Part shown: positions 17,192 to 26,364 of the stretch, piece after piece
How positions within the stretch are numbered: position 1 is the first letter of the stretch
Layout of the letters: each line of letters opens with the position of its first letter
Origin: JADFRG01 sp036986135
GTDB lineage: Bacteria; Chloroflexota; Anaerolineae; Anaerolineales; E44-bin32
NCBI GenBank assembly: GCA_036986135.1
Contig: BTQZ01000001.1
Span: 124,001-188,000 of the forward strand
Reading direction: 5' to 3'
DNA: 64,000 nucleotides
Notes under the pieces: model-generated
What the model was told of the DNA's origin: nothing
The model's database searches: none
What the model saw: only the letters and a program-made list of their open reading frames with translations
Position numbers and translations under genes: made by a program

Positions 17192-17546
17192 GTGTCGCAG
17201 GATCCTCCTGGATGAGACTGCCGGTAATCAGTTTTGCCAAGTCGTCAGCCTCCACCGCCGTGCGCCGCTCCCGGGAATAAAGGCTGATTTCGTTGTCAGC
17301 CATACCAAGGCGGACGACCCTGGCGCCCGCTCGCAAAATGGCTATGGTTTCTTGGCTAGCCTGCTCTTCTCCGTCGGTGTGCTCAACGATGACTACCTCC
17401 GGCCCAAGGGCTACGATCTGGTCGTGTGCCTGAGAATGATCTGAGGTAGCGCCCACGAGCTCAACCTGAGCTTTGCTCAGAAGCAGACGGACCGACTCAA
17501 GGAACAGTGGGTGAGTCCAAATCACAAACACCCTTCTCGCCTTCAT
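17181..17546 (-). CDS. Stand-alone pseudo-receiver domain protein
   Basis: 121 residues folding like a CheY/NarL receiver: RVFVIWTHPLFLESVRLLL as beta1-alpha1 and PEVVIVEHTDG as the beta3 phosphorylation loop. The expected phospho-acceptor Asp is Glu (VIVEHT), no receiver Lys is evident near beta5, and there is no DNA-binding domain. It therefore probably cannot be switched by normal phosphorylation. The gene overlaps actA by 11 bp, implying a role in the same operon, for example as a protein-interaction regulator. The function is unknown. Confidence 0.75.
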   Translation of the reverse strand: MKARRVFVIWTHPLFLESVRLLLSKAQVELVGATSDHSQAHDQIVALGPEVVIVEHTDGEEQASQETIAILRAGARVVRLGMADNEISLYSRERRTAVEADDLAKLITGSLIQEDPATHDG

Positions 17547-17688
17547 CGAGCCTCCACCTTCAGCCTATATTAGTGCCGTTTTTCACGAGGTGGAATCGCG
17601 CCAGGTTCCATCTTTGGTGAAGGAATCGCCAGATGAATTGGCGATTATCTTGATACGCGGTTGGTAGATTGGGTGCGAGCGGGGGCGA

Positions 17689-18342
17689 CTAGGTGCCGTG
17701 AAGAAAACCGTGCCGGCGAGCGTATTCGACCAGTTCGTGCCGCTTGGAGAGATTGAGTTTCTGCATCAGATTGCCGCGATGGGAGTGTACGGTGCTGGGG
17801 CTTACCACCAACTGTTCCGCGATTTCCTTTGTCGTGTAGCCTTCCGCAATGAGTTTCATAATCTCGCGCTCTCTATGGGTGAGCCTGTGACCTCCGGGCG
17901 GATCTATTTCGGTCTGACTTAGATACTGCTGCACCAGTTGACGAGCCACACTTGGGTACAGAAACACGCCACCGGACGCCACCGCCCGGACGGCTTGGAT
18001 CAACTCCGCCGATTCGGCGCCTTTGAGAACATAGCCTGAGGCTCCTGCTTCTAGCGCCTGAAAAAAATACTCGTCTGATCGATGCATGGTCAAGATCAAA
18101 ATGGCCACGTTGGCTGCATTTTCCTTAATCTGGCGTGTCGCTTCGATGCCGTTCAGCTCTGGCATACCGATGTCCATTAGCACGATATCCGGCAAGAGTT
18201 CTTTTGCCAGGCTGACTGCAGAAACGCCATCGGTGGCTTCGCCCACGACCTCAATATCGGCCTCCGATTCGAGCAGCAAGTGCAGACCGGAACGCACGAT
18301 GGTGTGATCATCGGCGATCAGTACTCGGATGCGTTTAGGCAT
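17689..18342 (-). CDS. NarL/LuxR-family response regulator
   Basis: 217 residues. The receiver domain (1-120) has Asp-Asp near 10-11 (IADDH), phospho-acceptor in VLMDIGMPE, Thr in ILTMH and Lys in YVLKGAE. The C-terminal LuxR HTH (about 148-212) has LTHREREIMKLIAEG and STVHSHRGNLMQKL. Its start overlaps the upstream sensor kinase by 8 bp, so the two form a pair. Being directly upstream of the pseudo-receiver and act operon on the same strand, it is the best candidate regulator of the act complex. Confidence 0.92.
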   Translation of the reverse strand: MPKRIRVLIADDHTIVRSGLHLLLESEADIEVVGEATDGVSAVSLAKELLPDIVLMDIGMPELNGIEATRQIKENAANVAILILTMHRSDEYFFQALEAGASGYVLKGAESAELIQAVRAVASGGVFLYPSVARQLVQQYLSQTEIDPPGGHRLTHREREIMKLIAEGYTTKEIAEQLVVSPSTVHSHRGNLMQKLNLSKRHELVEYARRHGFLHGT

Positions 18343-19825
18343 CCGGGACCTCTCTGAGCGGGATGGTCACCTTAACCTGTGTGCCCCCACCGGGGAGAGA
18401 ATCGATGGCGATCTGGCCTCCCACGAGTGTCGCTCTCTCTCGCATGCCAAGGATGCCAAGGCCTCGTTTCCCAACACCGTCCGACTTAAAGGCTTCAGGC
18501 TCAAAGCCCACGCCGTCGTCGATGATGCTGGCCGCCAGGAGCTCATCCTTCGTCGCGATACGCAGCGTCACATGATTCGCATGCGCGTGGCGCACGACAT
18601 TGCTCATCGCCTCCTGGAATAATCGAAACAGTGCAGTTTCCAGATGTGGCGGAAGGCGCTCGGATAGGCCGGAGCCGTCAATCTCGAAAGAGACACCCTC
18701 TGGTTCAAGGGTCCGTTCAGCATGAGTCCGGAGTGCGGCCAGCAACCCCAGATCATCCAGCACGGAAGGGCGGAGCCCCAGGATGAGATCGTACATGCGG
18801 TCGGTTGCGTCAGCGATGAGGTCGTGCGCCTGCTCAAGCTGCTGGGAGGCGCTGCTTGGATCACTCTCAATGGCCTTATGGGCGACCTCAACGCTCAGCG
18901 CAGTGCCAATCAATGCCTGACCAAGCTCGTCGTGCAGCTCCCTGGCAACGCGCTTTCGCTCCTCCTCCTGTGCAGCAATGAGACGCTCGAGCAGTTGACC
19001 TCTCTCATCAGCTCGCTCTCTAAGCTTGCTTGAGAGGGCGGTGTTCTCCTCGTCCCGCTTCTCGACCTGGTTCGCCATCCGGTTGAAGGCCGCGCTCAAC
19101 CGACCGAGTTCGTCCGCAGGCTGTTCGGGCAAATCCCGCGGAAAATCTCCTTGCCCTACGTTGTCCATAGCCTCAGCCAGACCGCTCAGCCGGCGCAAGA
19201 CCCAACGATTGATGGCGAAGTAGGCCAGAACGGCTGTGATGATCACTGTGCCGGCCAGCCATGCTAAGTTATCCCGCAGGTCAGCGGCGAGAGCACCTTC
19301 AACGGGAGCGACGGAGATATCGGTTAGGAGCAGCCCATTGAGCCTTTGATCCGGGTCATGGCATTGCTGGCACTCCAGCCTATTCTCAATAGGCTGCATG
19401 CTGCGAAACACAGTCTGCCCGTCGGAGGTAGTCACAGCCACACCCGATGGCCGATCTTCGGGATTCAAGCGATGACAGGGCTGGCATGTGGGATCTTGAT
19501 TGTAGAGTCTTTGGCCGACGCCCTCTCCCCCCGGAGCAAAAGCAACTCGGCCGGTAGTGTCCAGGAGGTAGATGTTTTGAATTCGTGAGTCTTGTCCAAG
19601 GGCATCGAGTATGGTCTGAATCCGCTGTGCATCTGCGGCGAGCATAGCCTCCTGCAGACTACGTTCGATCACTTGGCCAGTTTGTGACGCGAGCACCGAC
19701 ATGCTTGCGAGTGCTCTCTCACGCTGCCGAGAATACGCAATGAATGATGAGGCCAACAGGATTAAAAGCATCGGTACGATAATCAGGATGGATACCTTCC
19801 ACTGAAGGTTGATGGATCGTCGCAT
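18335..19825 (-). CDS. Membrane sensor histidine kinase with two c-type haem motifs in its sensor domain
   Basis: 496 residues: membrane helix 12-30, extracytoplasmic domain 31-186 with two CxxCH motifs (CQPCH at 114-118 and CQQCH at 152-156), second helix 187-206, HAMP domain (about 207-260), HisKA_3 dimerisation/phosphorylation helix (His298 in ARELHDELGQ), and a C-terminal HATPase with DDGVGFE and GLGILGMRER. The domain order matches NarX/NarQ-type kinases, but the sensor should bind covalent haem c, suiting it to redox, oxygen or NO sensing. It is paired with the response regulator it overlaps. Confidence 0.9.
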   Translation of the reverse strand: MRRSINLQWKVSILIIVPMLLILLASSFIAYSRQRERALASMSVLASQTGQVIERSLQEAMLAADAQRIQTILDALGQDSRIQNIYLLDTTGRVAFAPGGEGVGQRLYNQDPTCQPCHRLNPEDRPSGVAVTTSDGQTVFRSMQPIENRLECQQCHDPDQRLNGLLLTDISVAPVEGALAADLRDNLAWLAGTVIITAVLAYFAINRWVLRRLSGLAEAMDNVGQGDFPRDLPEQPADELGRLSAAFNRMANQVEKRDEENTALSSKLRERADERGQLLERLIAAQEEERKRVARELHDELGQALIGTALSVEVAHKAIESDPSSASQQLEQAHDLIADATDRMYDLILGLRPSVLDDLGLLAALRTHAERTLEPEGVSFEIDGSGLSERLPPHLETALFRLFQEAMSNVVRHAHANHVTLRIATKDELLAASIIDDGVGFEPEAFKSDGVGKRGLGILGMRERATLVGGQIAIDSLPGGGTQVKVTIPLREVPDA

Positions 19826-20095
19826 AGTGGGTGGTTCGCTGTCCGATCTTCGCTTGACCAGCGATAAGCCTGAAATGGCTCAGCTCGCGGTGGAGGTGGC
19901 TAGCTCGCCGGCCAGCCAGAGGAGGGCCTTGATCAGGGTCGCCGATACCAAAGACGCGTTTCCGATTAAAAATCGTTGCTGCCGAGTCATTCCTGCAACT
20001 CCTTCTCAGTCAGCGCGCGTTGGCAATCTCACCAGAATAAACTCAGATTCCGTCTACCGATAGTGGACGATAAAGGGCGCCGGATGGCCCGGGTG

Positions 20096-20593
20096 CTAGT
20101 CCTTGGTCTCTTGGATGCGCGATTTTCCGATCGACTCAATCTCGCGGATTAGGGCCTCGGAATCGATATCCTTCAGAAGGTACTGCGCAGCTCCGGAGTC
20201 GAGCGCCGCTTCACGTTCCGTCTCAAATGCGTAGCTGGTGAGCACGATTACGCTCGGCCCTAGCTCGTCCAGCTCACGCACGACATCGGCCACGCTCTCC
20301 GGTCGACCTGCGGTCTTGGCGTCCAGCAAAACGACATCCGGCTTGAGTTCAGTGTGCTTGCGCATCCCCTCCTCAGCATCTTGAGTGGTGCCCACGACTT
20401 CGATTCGGGATGAGGAACTCAACCTAGCCTCGAGAGCTTGGCGGACCTTGGAGTTCTTCTCGACGATGAATAGGCGAATCGTATCCACGGCTAGCAATGC
20501 ACAGCCCGACCACATCCGAAGTGGTGGATGAATAAAGCTTAGGAAGCGAGTGACGAGGCGGACAGTACTATTCGTCTTGACCTCATTTGACAT
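20096..20593 (-). CDS. Single-domain receiver protein
   Basis: A receiver domain begins near residue 38 (IRLFIVEKN) and keeps the phospho-acceptor Asp (VVLLDAKT), Thr (VILTSY) and Lys (YLLKDID). No output domain follows. The start is uncertain: ATG at 20593 gives 165 residues with a poorly conserved N-terminus, while a GTG at 20488 would start right at the receiver; neither has a strong ribosome site. It lies between two kinase/regulator pairs on the same strand and may act as a phosphate sink or shuttle between them. Confidence 0.7.
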   Translation of the reverse strand: MSNEVKTNSTVRLVTRFLSFIHPPLRMWSGCALLAVDTIRLFIVEKNSKVRQALEARLSSSSRIEVVGTTQDAEEGMRKHTELKPDVVLLDAKTAGRPESVADVVRELDELGPSVIVLTSYAFETEREAALDSGAAQYLLKDIDSEALIREIESIGKSRIQETKD

Positions 20594-20715
20594 TCATCTA
20601 GAGCAGAGGACAGGGAGCGCGATTGGGCCACGGACCGACAAGCACCCGGCCCGCCGGCGCGAGACCGAATCCCTTACCGGTCGAACGCGCCCGTCGAACG
20701 GACGTTCACTGCATG

Positions 20716-21873
20716 TTAGTGTTCGAGGGGAAGCTGCAGCTTGATCGTGGTTCCCCGTCCGAGTCCGGATTCGACCTCGAAGCTGCCCCCGAGCTCTTCT
20801 GCCCGAGCGCGCATGTTGGCCAATCCATGGCCGACCGTTTGGTCTTGCTGCTGGACATCGAAGCCTCGACCATCGTCAGTCACATTAAGCTTGATGAAAT
20901 CGGCATCCCGAGTCAGCTCAAGCGCCGCGCAGGAGGCCCGTGCATGACGGGCAATGTTGGCCAGAGCTTCTTGCGCAGTGAGGAACACGGCCTGACTCAC
21001 GGCGGACGATATCGACTCCGATATCTCATCCGGGGCAGTAACATCCACTTCGACCATGGCGTTGGCTTGAAACTCTCGCACGAGCCGGGCGATACCCAGG
21101 GTCAGGTCCCCCTCAAATCGGCGCGGGCGCAGGTCGAGAATGAAGTTGCGAATGTCTCGGATCGTGTCGTTGAGACCGGCAATGCTTTGATTCATCAGCT
21201 CGCGGGCCTCATCCGGCCTCTCATCGAGAACCATCTGAGCAGACTCCAGTGTGAGGCCCACAGCGTAGATGGATTGGATCACGCCATCATGCAGGTCCAT
21301 GCCAATGCGCGAGCGTTCTTCGATTATGGCCAGCCGCCCGACTTCCTCGTACAGCCGGGCGTTTTTGATGGCGACCGCAGCATGGGATGCAAAGATGATG
21401 ATGAGTTCTTCGTCGGCGTCCGTGAATTCATCTTCGCCGATTTTTCCTGTCAAGTACAAGTTCCCTTGGACATCGTTGCCTGCGGTAATAGGCACGCCTA
21501 GGAAGTTGGTTACAGCCGGATGGCCACGTGGGATGCCCTCAGAGCGCGCATCCTGACCAATGTCAGGCACACGTATCGGGTCCGGGCTATTGAGCACCGC
21601 ACCCAATAACCCGCGCCCCTCTGGGAAGGAATCGATATCATCCGCCTCTTCGGGAGTCAAACCGGAAAACACAAACGTCTCCAGCTCCCGCTCGGAATTG
21701 AAGACCCCAAGCGCCGCGTAGCTGGCGGATACTAGCTCACGCGCAGAATCAACTATGTGCTGCAGCGTCTGATCGAGCTCCAGGTCTTGGCTGATCGCCA
21801 AGGCGGCCTTGTTGAACGCCACGAGCGCCCGAGCTTTCAAGTGATCGGGCGTGGATATGGCTTCAGCCCTCAC
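20716..21873 (-). CDS. GAF-domain sensor histidine kinase (DosS/DevS-like)
   Basis: 385 residues, soluble. One GAF domain (about 30-175) contains HPAVTNFLGVPI and GNLYLTGKIG, resembling mycobacterial DosS/DosT GAF domains; haem binding is possible but not shown. HisKA_3 follows with His195 in MDLHDGVIQSIYAVGL, and a C-terminal HATPase with DDGRGFD and GHGLANMRARAEEL. The partner response regulator starts upstream and overlaps by 11 bp. Likely a cytoplasmic oxygen or redox sensor. DosS itself has two GAF domains, so this is a shorter version. Confidence 0.88.
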   Translation of the reverse strand: MRAEAISTPDHLKARALVAFNKAALAISQDLELDQTLQHIVDSARELVSASYAALGVFNSERELETFVFSGLTPEEADDIDSFPEGRGLLGAVLNSPDPIRVPDIGQDARSEGIPRGHPAVTNFLGVPITAGNDVQGNLYLTGKIGEDEFTDADEELIIIFASHAAVAIKNARLYEEVGRLAIIEERSRIGMDLHDGVIQSIYAVGLTLESAQMVLDERPDEARELMNQSIAGLNDTIRDIRNFILDLRPRRFEGDLTLGIARLVREFQANAMVEVDVTAPDEISESISSAVSQAVFLTAQEALANIARHARASCAALELTRDADFIKLNVTDDGRGFDVQQQDQTVGHGLANMRARAEELGGSFEVESGLGRGTTIKLQLPLEH

Positions 21874-22525
21874 TAACGACCTGCTCGATGTTGTGTTTCA
21901 CGGCATAAGCGGCCGCTTCGGCCCGATTTGAGACCCCTAACTTCGAAAGGATTCTGCTGACGTAATTGCGTACCGTTCCTTCGCCAAGGTAGAGCGCCTC
22001 GGCGATCTCACGATTGGTTTTCCCCTCGGTGACCAGCGACAGGATTCGCAGCTCCTGCTCAGTGAGTTCCGCAAAGGCGGTCGCATCCTGCAGGCGGATC
22101 GATTTCCGGATCTCGGAGAATACTCGTTGCGTCAGAGCCGGATCCAAGGAGCCTTCACCTCGCACGACAGCCTCGATGGTGCGGATCAAATCCTCGGTGC
22201 CCACCTGTTTGAGAACATAGCCGACCGCGCCGGCGCGGATGGCTGCAAAGAGCATCTCGTCCTCCGCGTAGGAAGTCAGCATGATCACCTTCGTATCGGG
22301 CAGCTCCTTAACGATGCGTTCTGTGGCGTCGATCCCGCTCCGGCCGGGCAAGCGGATGTCCATCAGCACCACGTCCGGGTGGTGGGCATGCGCCTTTCTC
22401 ACCGCCTCGTCCGCGGTGCCGACGTCGTCTACGACCTCAATGTCGGCGCGCGCGTCGAGCAGACTCTTCAGTCCAAGTCGGACGACTTCGTGATCGTCGA
22501 CCAACAGAATTCGTGTGTGCGCCAT
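21863..22525 (-). CDS. DosR/NarL-family response regulator
   Basis: 220 residues. Receiver with VDDHEVVRLGL, phospho-acceptor in VVLMDIRLPG, Thr in IMLTSY and Lys in YVLKQVG. The LuxR-type HTH contains LTEQELRILSLVTEGKTNREIA and a VRNYVSRILSKL recognition helix, close in pattern to DosR/DevR. It is the first gene of the kinase/regulator pair and overlaps the kinase by 11 bp. It probably controls respiratory genes nearby, but no target box was identified. Confidence 0.9.
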   Translation of the reverse strand: MAHTRILLVDDHEVVRLGLKSLLDARADIEVVDDVGTADEAVRKAHAHHPDVVLMDIRLPGRSGIDATERIVKELPDTKVIMLTSYAEDEMLFAAIRAGAVGYVLKQVGTEDLIRTIEAVVRGEGSLDPALTQRVFSEIRKSIRLQDATAFAELTEQELRILSLVTEGKTNREIAEALYLGEGTVRNYVSRILSKLGVSNRAEAAAYAVKHNIEQVVSEG

Positions 22526-23092
22526 GTCACGAAGTATACCCGTGTGGGCTTCGCGGGGCCGTGGCCCTTGATCGCCGTATGCTCATGCGGCAGTTGGCCT
22601 TGCCGATCGTGACATACTTCACTACGGATCCGTGTGCTGGATGATAATTGGGAATCTCAAGGGGTTCCGGCGCCAGCCAACAAGCTGTGCTGAGATAGGG
22701 AATTCTGTCACGTTTGGAGTATGACGTTCGTCTATGGTTGTGCAAGGAGTGGGTCGATAGGCTACAGACATAAACCGCCACCGCAAACGCGGCGTCGAGA
22801 GACAACAGCAGATAAGAGGGCAGCGACCTGGAATTTGGCCCCCGCGAGGGGAACCGGCCGGCGTTGCAGCCGTAGGAAGAGGTCTCCCAATGCCTAGTCG
22901 GTGGCGGCTTCTACTTAATCGCTCCCGGATTTCCACATCAACAAAGTGTCCGGACTGCGAGGTCAAGGATGAGTAGAGAGCAACTGGCTAGAAACTGGAT
23001 GGCCTCAGATCCGATCACTAATCCGAATGGGGGCTGAAACCCCCGCTCGGCCAAATAAGCTCGTGAGAAGAACTAGGCTGGGAGGCAGACTG
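22526..23092. other. 567-bp gap without a recognisable gene
   Basis: Several short open frames on both strands overlap each other and show no family character or ribosome sites. The DosR-like gene starts at 22525 facing left and a small gene starts at 23093 facing right, so the stretch should hold promoters for both. I could not identify specific sites. Confidence 0.5.
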
Positions 23093-23320
23093 ATGGCAGC
23101 GACAAAATGGGTGGTTGTGAACAAAACTTGGTGCGAGAGAGCGGGCATTGAGGCGCTCCTGCTGGAGCAGCGAGTTTTCCCGGCCGAATTTCTTCCTGAT
23201 ACAGTAGGACATCGAGTGCTTGCCCGCAGTTGCTCCTGTGCCACCGAGTGTAATCTGGCGGAGATCCCTTGTAGGTGGTCCTTTACGCGCCCCGCATATG
23301 ACCCGTTCGAACTGAGTTAA
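23093..23320 (+). CDS. Small Cys-rich protein of unknown function
   Basis: 75 residues starting MAATKWVVVNKTWC. ATG at 23093 has GGGAGG about 7 nt upstream, which decides against the in-frame ATG at 23027. It has five Cys residues (TWCER, ARSCSCATEC, IPCRW) and a compact C-terminus with CRWSFTRP and YDPFE, suggesting a small metal- or cluster-binding fold. I do not recognise the family firmly; the regular pattern and good ribosome site make it a likely real gene. It stands alone, 358 bp upstream of ccmE on the same strand. Confidence 0.55.
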   Translation: MAATKWVVVNKTWCERAGIEALLLEQRVFPAEFLPDTVGHRVLARSCSCATECNLAEIPCRWSFTRPAYDPFELS

Positions 23321-23678
23321 CCTCTGGGTTCGCGATGTAATCAGACGCACACTCTCCCTGCAAGTGTGGGTGTCCTTTCTTTAGTCAGGAGCACTCTTGG
23401 GGCCTGTACGATCGCAACACGCGCATATAGTTGGCGCGCGCGAAGGGAGCCGATACTAGGTCGTACCAGGAGCTAAGTCGGTCATAGCAGGCCCGCGCCA
23501 CGGATCTGGGACGCAGGATGCGGGAAGGGCTGCTTCTCATGGGTTGATCTCCAGAGGTTCATCTGAGTCTAATCTGATCGCCAGACGATTAAGAGGATGC
23601 TGGAAGACATCACGCTGATCCGATGACATTTATCGGAAGTCAGGGTGATAGAATCGCCCAAACTCGCGGAGAAGTTGC
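23321..23678. other. 358-bp gap upstream of the ccm operon
   Basis: No gene seen. It should contain the ccm promoter. An imperfect inverted repeat CCGAT-N7-ATCGG lies around 23619-23635 and TAGAAT near 23648 is a possible -10, but without a convincing -35 at the right distance. Regulatory assignment here is speculative. Confidence 0.3.
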
Positions 23679-24197
23679 ATGACAACATCCACCGCTCCAT
23701 CTGGTTCCGGCAGCCGCGCTAAGTTCATCATCGGGGGGCTGCTCATTGTAGCCGCGGTGGTGTACTTGATCGTGTCCGCCACCCAGGCCGCCGCCCAGTA
23801 TTACCTCACCATCGACGAGATGCTCGCCCGAGGGGACGAGATCTACGGCCGCCCCATCAAACTGGCTGGCGCTGTAGACGGCGACACCATTGCCTACGAA
23901 GCGGAAACGCTGACGCTCGAGTTTACGCTGGCCAACGTGCCCGCGGATCTAGATGAGATCGAAGCCGGAGGAGGACTGGCCAAGGTGCTCTACGACGCCT
24001 TGCGAGATCCTAATGCCTCACGTCTGCCGGTTGTCTATGTGGGTCCCAAACCCGATCTACTTCGCCATGAAGCCCAGGCCATTGTGACGGGAAACATGGG
24101 TGAAGACGGAGTCTTCTATGCAGACGAGCTGTTGCTAAAGTGTCCGACTCGGTATGAAGAGGAGGTGCCCCTCCAATCCCCGGAGGGTCAGACTTGA
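23679..24197 (+). CDS. ccmE: Haem chaperone CcmE, CxxxY variant
   Basis: 172 residues: N-terminal membrane helix (about 15-35), then the CcmE OB-fold with TIDEML, TLEFTLANVPAD and the C-terminal GEDGVFYADELLLKC. CcmE carries haem from CcmC to CcmF. The usual haem-binding His is replaced by Cys in CPTRY, giving the CxxxY signature known from archaeal and some deltaproteobacterial CcmE proteins. It is the first gene of a plus-strand ccm operon that supplies the window's many cytochromes. Confidence 0.93.
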   Translation: MTTSTAPSGSGSRAKFIIGGLLIVAAVVYLIVSATQAAAQYYLTIDEMLARGDEIYGRPIKLAGAVDGDTIAYEAETLTLEFTLANVPADLDEIEAGGGLAKVLYDALRDPNASRLPVVYVGPKPDLLRHEAQAIVTGNMGEDGVFYADELLLKCPTRYEEEVPLQSPEGQT

Positions 24198-24303
24198 GCA
24201 GATCAGCAATAAAGATGGCAGAGCCGCCGACGGCAATCTCGCACGCTGCTGTCGGCGCTGCGCGTGGTGGGAATGCGACCATGAGTGCATCTGAGGCGAC
24301 GCC

Positions 24304-26358
24304 TTGATCGAGGGGATCGGCTACGCAGCGTTGGTGCTCTCTTTTGTGCTCGCACTGTATGGAGCAGGGGCGGCCGCCTATGGCGCCAGGCGAGGCCGGC
24401 CGCAATTAATCGAGAGTGCGCGGAGGGCAATGCTGCTCTCCTGGCCGATGATCAGCGTAGCAGCCCTGGCAATTATCGCCTTGCTGGTAGGTGGCAGGTA
24501 CGACATTGCGTACGTTGCCAAGGTGACCAGCAACGCCATGCCTCCCTACTTAAAGGTAACCGCGCTCTGGGGAGGGCAAGGGGGATCGTTGGTCTTCTGG
24601 TCCTGGCTCTTGGCAGCCTTCGCCAGCGCGGTTGGACTGCGGAAATGGGACCGCGATCGCGACCTGCTACCCTGGGTCATCGTGGTTTCCATGGTCACGC
24701 TGGCTTTTTTCCTCTCGCTGGTTGTCTTCGTCGAGAATCCCTTCTCCCGCATCTGGCTCACGCCCGAAGGTGGGCAAATCACCGCATTCTTCAGGCCGGA
24801 AGGAGCGCGCGCCGTGGCGCCTCCCGATGGTCAGGGCCTGAATCCGCTATTGCGCCATCCGGGAATGATCATCCATCCCCCGTTGCTGTATCTGGGATTC
24901 GTAGCATTCGTGATTCCGTACGCGTTCGCCATGGCGGCGCTGGTGGTCGGGCGCAGCGATGATCGCTGGATACGGGTCACTCGCCGCTGGACGCTGGTGG
25001 CGTGGCTCTTCCTCGCTCTCGGACTCATATTGGGCGGGCGCTGGGCTTATGACGTTCTCGGGTGGGGCGGGTACTGGGGCTGGGATCCGGTTGAGATCGC
25101 GGCCTTCATGCCCTGGCTCGCAGGCACGGCCTTTCTGCACTCGGTGATGGTCCAGGAGAAGAAGGGCATGCTAAAACACTGGAACATGCTGCTCATCATC
25201 CTGACCTATTCGTTGGTGCTCTTTGGGACCTTCTTGACCCGTTCCGGTGTGCTGTCCTCCGTGCATGCATTCGCACAGTCCGCCATCGGCCCGATGTTCT
25301 TCGCATTCATTGGAATCTCCTTTATCGGCTCATTGTGGCTGCTGTTGAAGCGCTGGGATGATCTTCGCGGGGTCAACCAGATCGACTCTATGGTGTCACG
25401 CGAGGCGCTGTTCTTGCTCAACAATTTCTTATTCATCATGATCCTGGCCGTGTTGTTCCTGGGAGTCATCTTTCCCCTGGCCTCGGAGTTGTTCACCGGC
25501 CAGACGGTGACGGTAGGCCCAGAGTGGTATGAGCGCATCACGGGGCCGTTGTTCGCGGGATTGCTGCTTCTGATGGGAGTGGCGCCGTTGAGCGCCTACG
25601 GAAGCTCATCTTGGCGCGCGCTGAGGAAGCAGCTTTGGCTCCCTGTTGCGATCTCGTTGGTCGTCCCGGCAACATTGCTTATAACTGGTATGCGAAGCGC
25701 GGCCGCATTACTGGGCTATTGGCTGGCGGCGCTGGTCGCGGTCGTAACGCTCTATGAGTTCTGGCGCGGCGCCTCCGCCCGGCGCCGTCGCCACGGTGAG
25801 CGCTTTCCGGTGGCTTTGGTGAGGCTGGCGGGGCGCAATCGCCGTCGCTACGGCGGATACGTGATCCACCTAGGGGTGGTACTCATGGCCTTTGGCATCA
25901 TCGGGATCGAGATCTTTCAGACTGAAACGCAGGGAACCCTTGGACGGGGCGATCAGCTCACCCTGGGCCGCTATGTCATGGTCTATGAGGGGCTGACGCG
26001 ATTCAACACCCCCGACGGCCGCGATATCTCGCGGGCCGAGGTTTCCGTGTTCAAGGACGGGCGTTCGGTTGGAAAACTGTTCCCGCGACAAGACTTTTAT
26101 CTGGCGCAGAACCAGCCGATGACGATCCCCGGGGTGCGATCGACATTGGAAGAGGACTTTTATGTGTTGCTGGTGGGATGGGAGCCCATTGGCCAAGACG
26201 GGGCAACCTTCAAGGTGTATCACAATCCGCTGGTGAATTTCGTCTGGCTCGGCGGGACAGTATTCATTTTAGGGACTTTGGTGGCGGCATGGCCGGAGCG
26301 TGAGCCAGAGCCGTTGCGCCGGCGGGCCCACGCACAGGCGTTGCCTGCAGGAGATTGA
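24304..26358 (+). CDS. ccmF: Cytochrome c haem lyase CcmF
   Basis: 684 residues, about fourteen membrane helices. It contains the WWD-type tryptophan-rich segment GWGGYWGWDPVE and conserved His regions (HPGMIIHPPLLYLG, MLKHWNM, VHAFAQS). CcmF attaches haem from CcmE to apocytochrome CxxCH sites at the outer face of the membrane. The start is TTG at 24304 with GAGG about 8 nt upstream; an ATG at 24281 is in another frame and stops at once. It lies between ccmE and ccmH, as expected for System I. Confidence 0.95.
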   Translation: MIEGIGYAALVLSFVLALYGAGAAAYGARRGRPQLIESARRAMLLSWPMISVAALAIIALLVGGRYDIAYVAKVTSNAMPPYLKVTALWGGQGGSLVFWSWLLAAFASAVGLRKWDRDRDLLPWVIVVSMVTLAFFLSLVVFVENPFSRIWLTPEGGQITAFFRPEGARAVAPPDGQGLNPLLRHPGMIIHPPLLYLGFVAFVIPYAFAMAALVVGRSDDRWIRVTRRWTLVAWLFLALGLILGGRWAYDVLGWGGYWGWDPVEIAAFMPWLAGTAFLHSVMVQEKKGMLKHWNMLLIILTYSLVLFGTFLTRSGVLSSVHAFAQSAIGPMFFAFIGISFIGSLWLLLKRWDDLRGVNQIDSMVSREALFLLNNFLFIMILAVLFLGVIFPLASELFTGQTVTVGPEWYERITGPLFAGLLLLMGVAPLSAYGSSSWRALRKQLWLPVAISLVVPATLLITGMRSAAALLGYWLAALVAVVTLYEFWRGASARRRRHGERFPVALVRLAGRNRRRYGGYVIHLGVVLMAFGIIGIEIFQTETQGTLGRGDQLTLGRYVMVYEGLTRFNTPDGRDISRAEVSVFKDGRSVGKLFPRQDFYLAQNQPMTIPGVRSTLEEDFYVLLVGWEPIGQDGATFKVYHNPLVNFVWLGGTVFILGTLVAAWPEREPEPLRRRAHAQALPAGD

Positions 26359-26364
26359 GCCGTT

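Noticed and set aside
20623..21501. 292-residue open frame on the plus strand
   Set aside because: Antisense to the GAF histidine kinase; no recognisable family.
22526..23092. Several overlapping short frames on both strands
   Set aside because: They conflict with one another and none has a ribosome site or recognisable motif.
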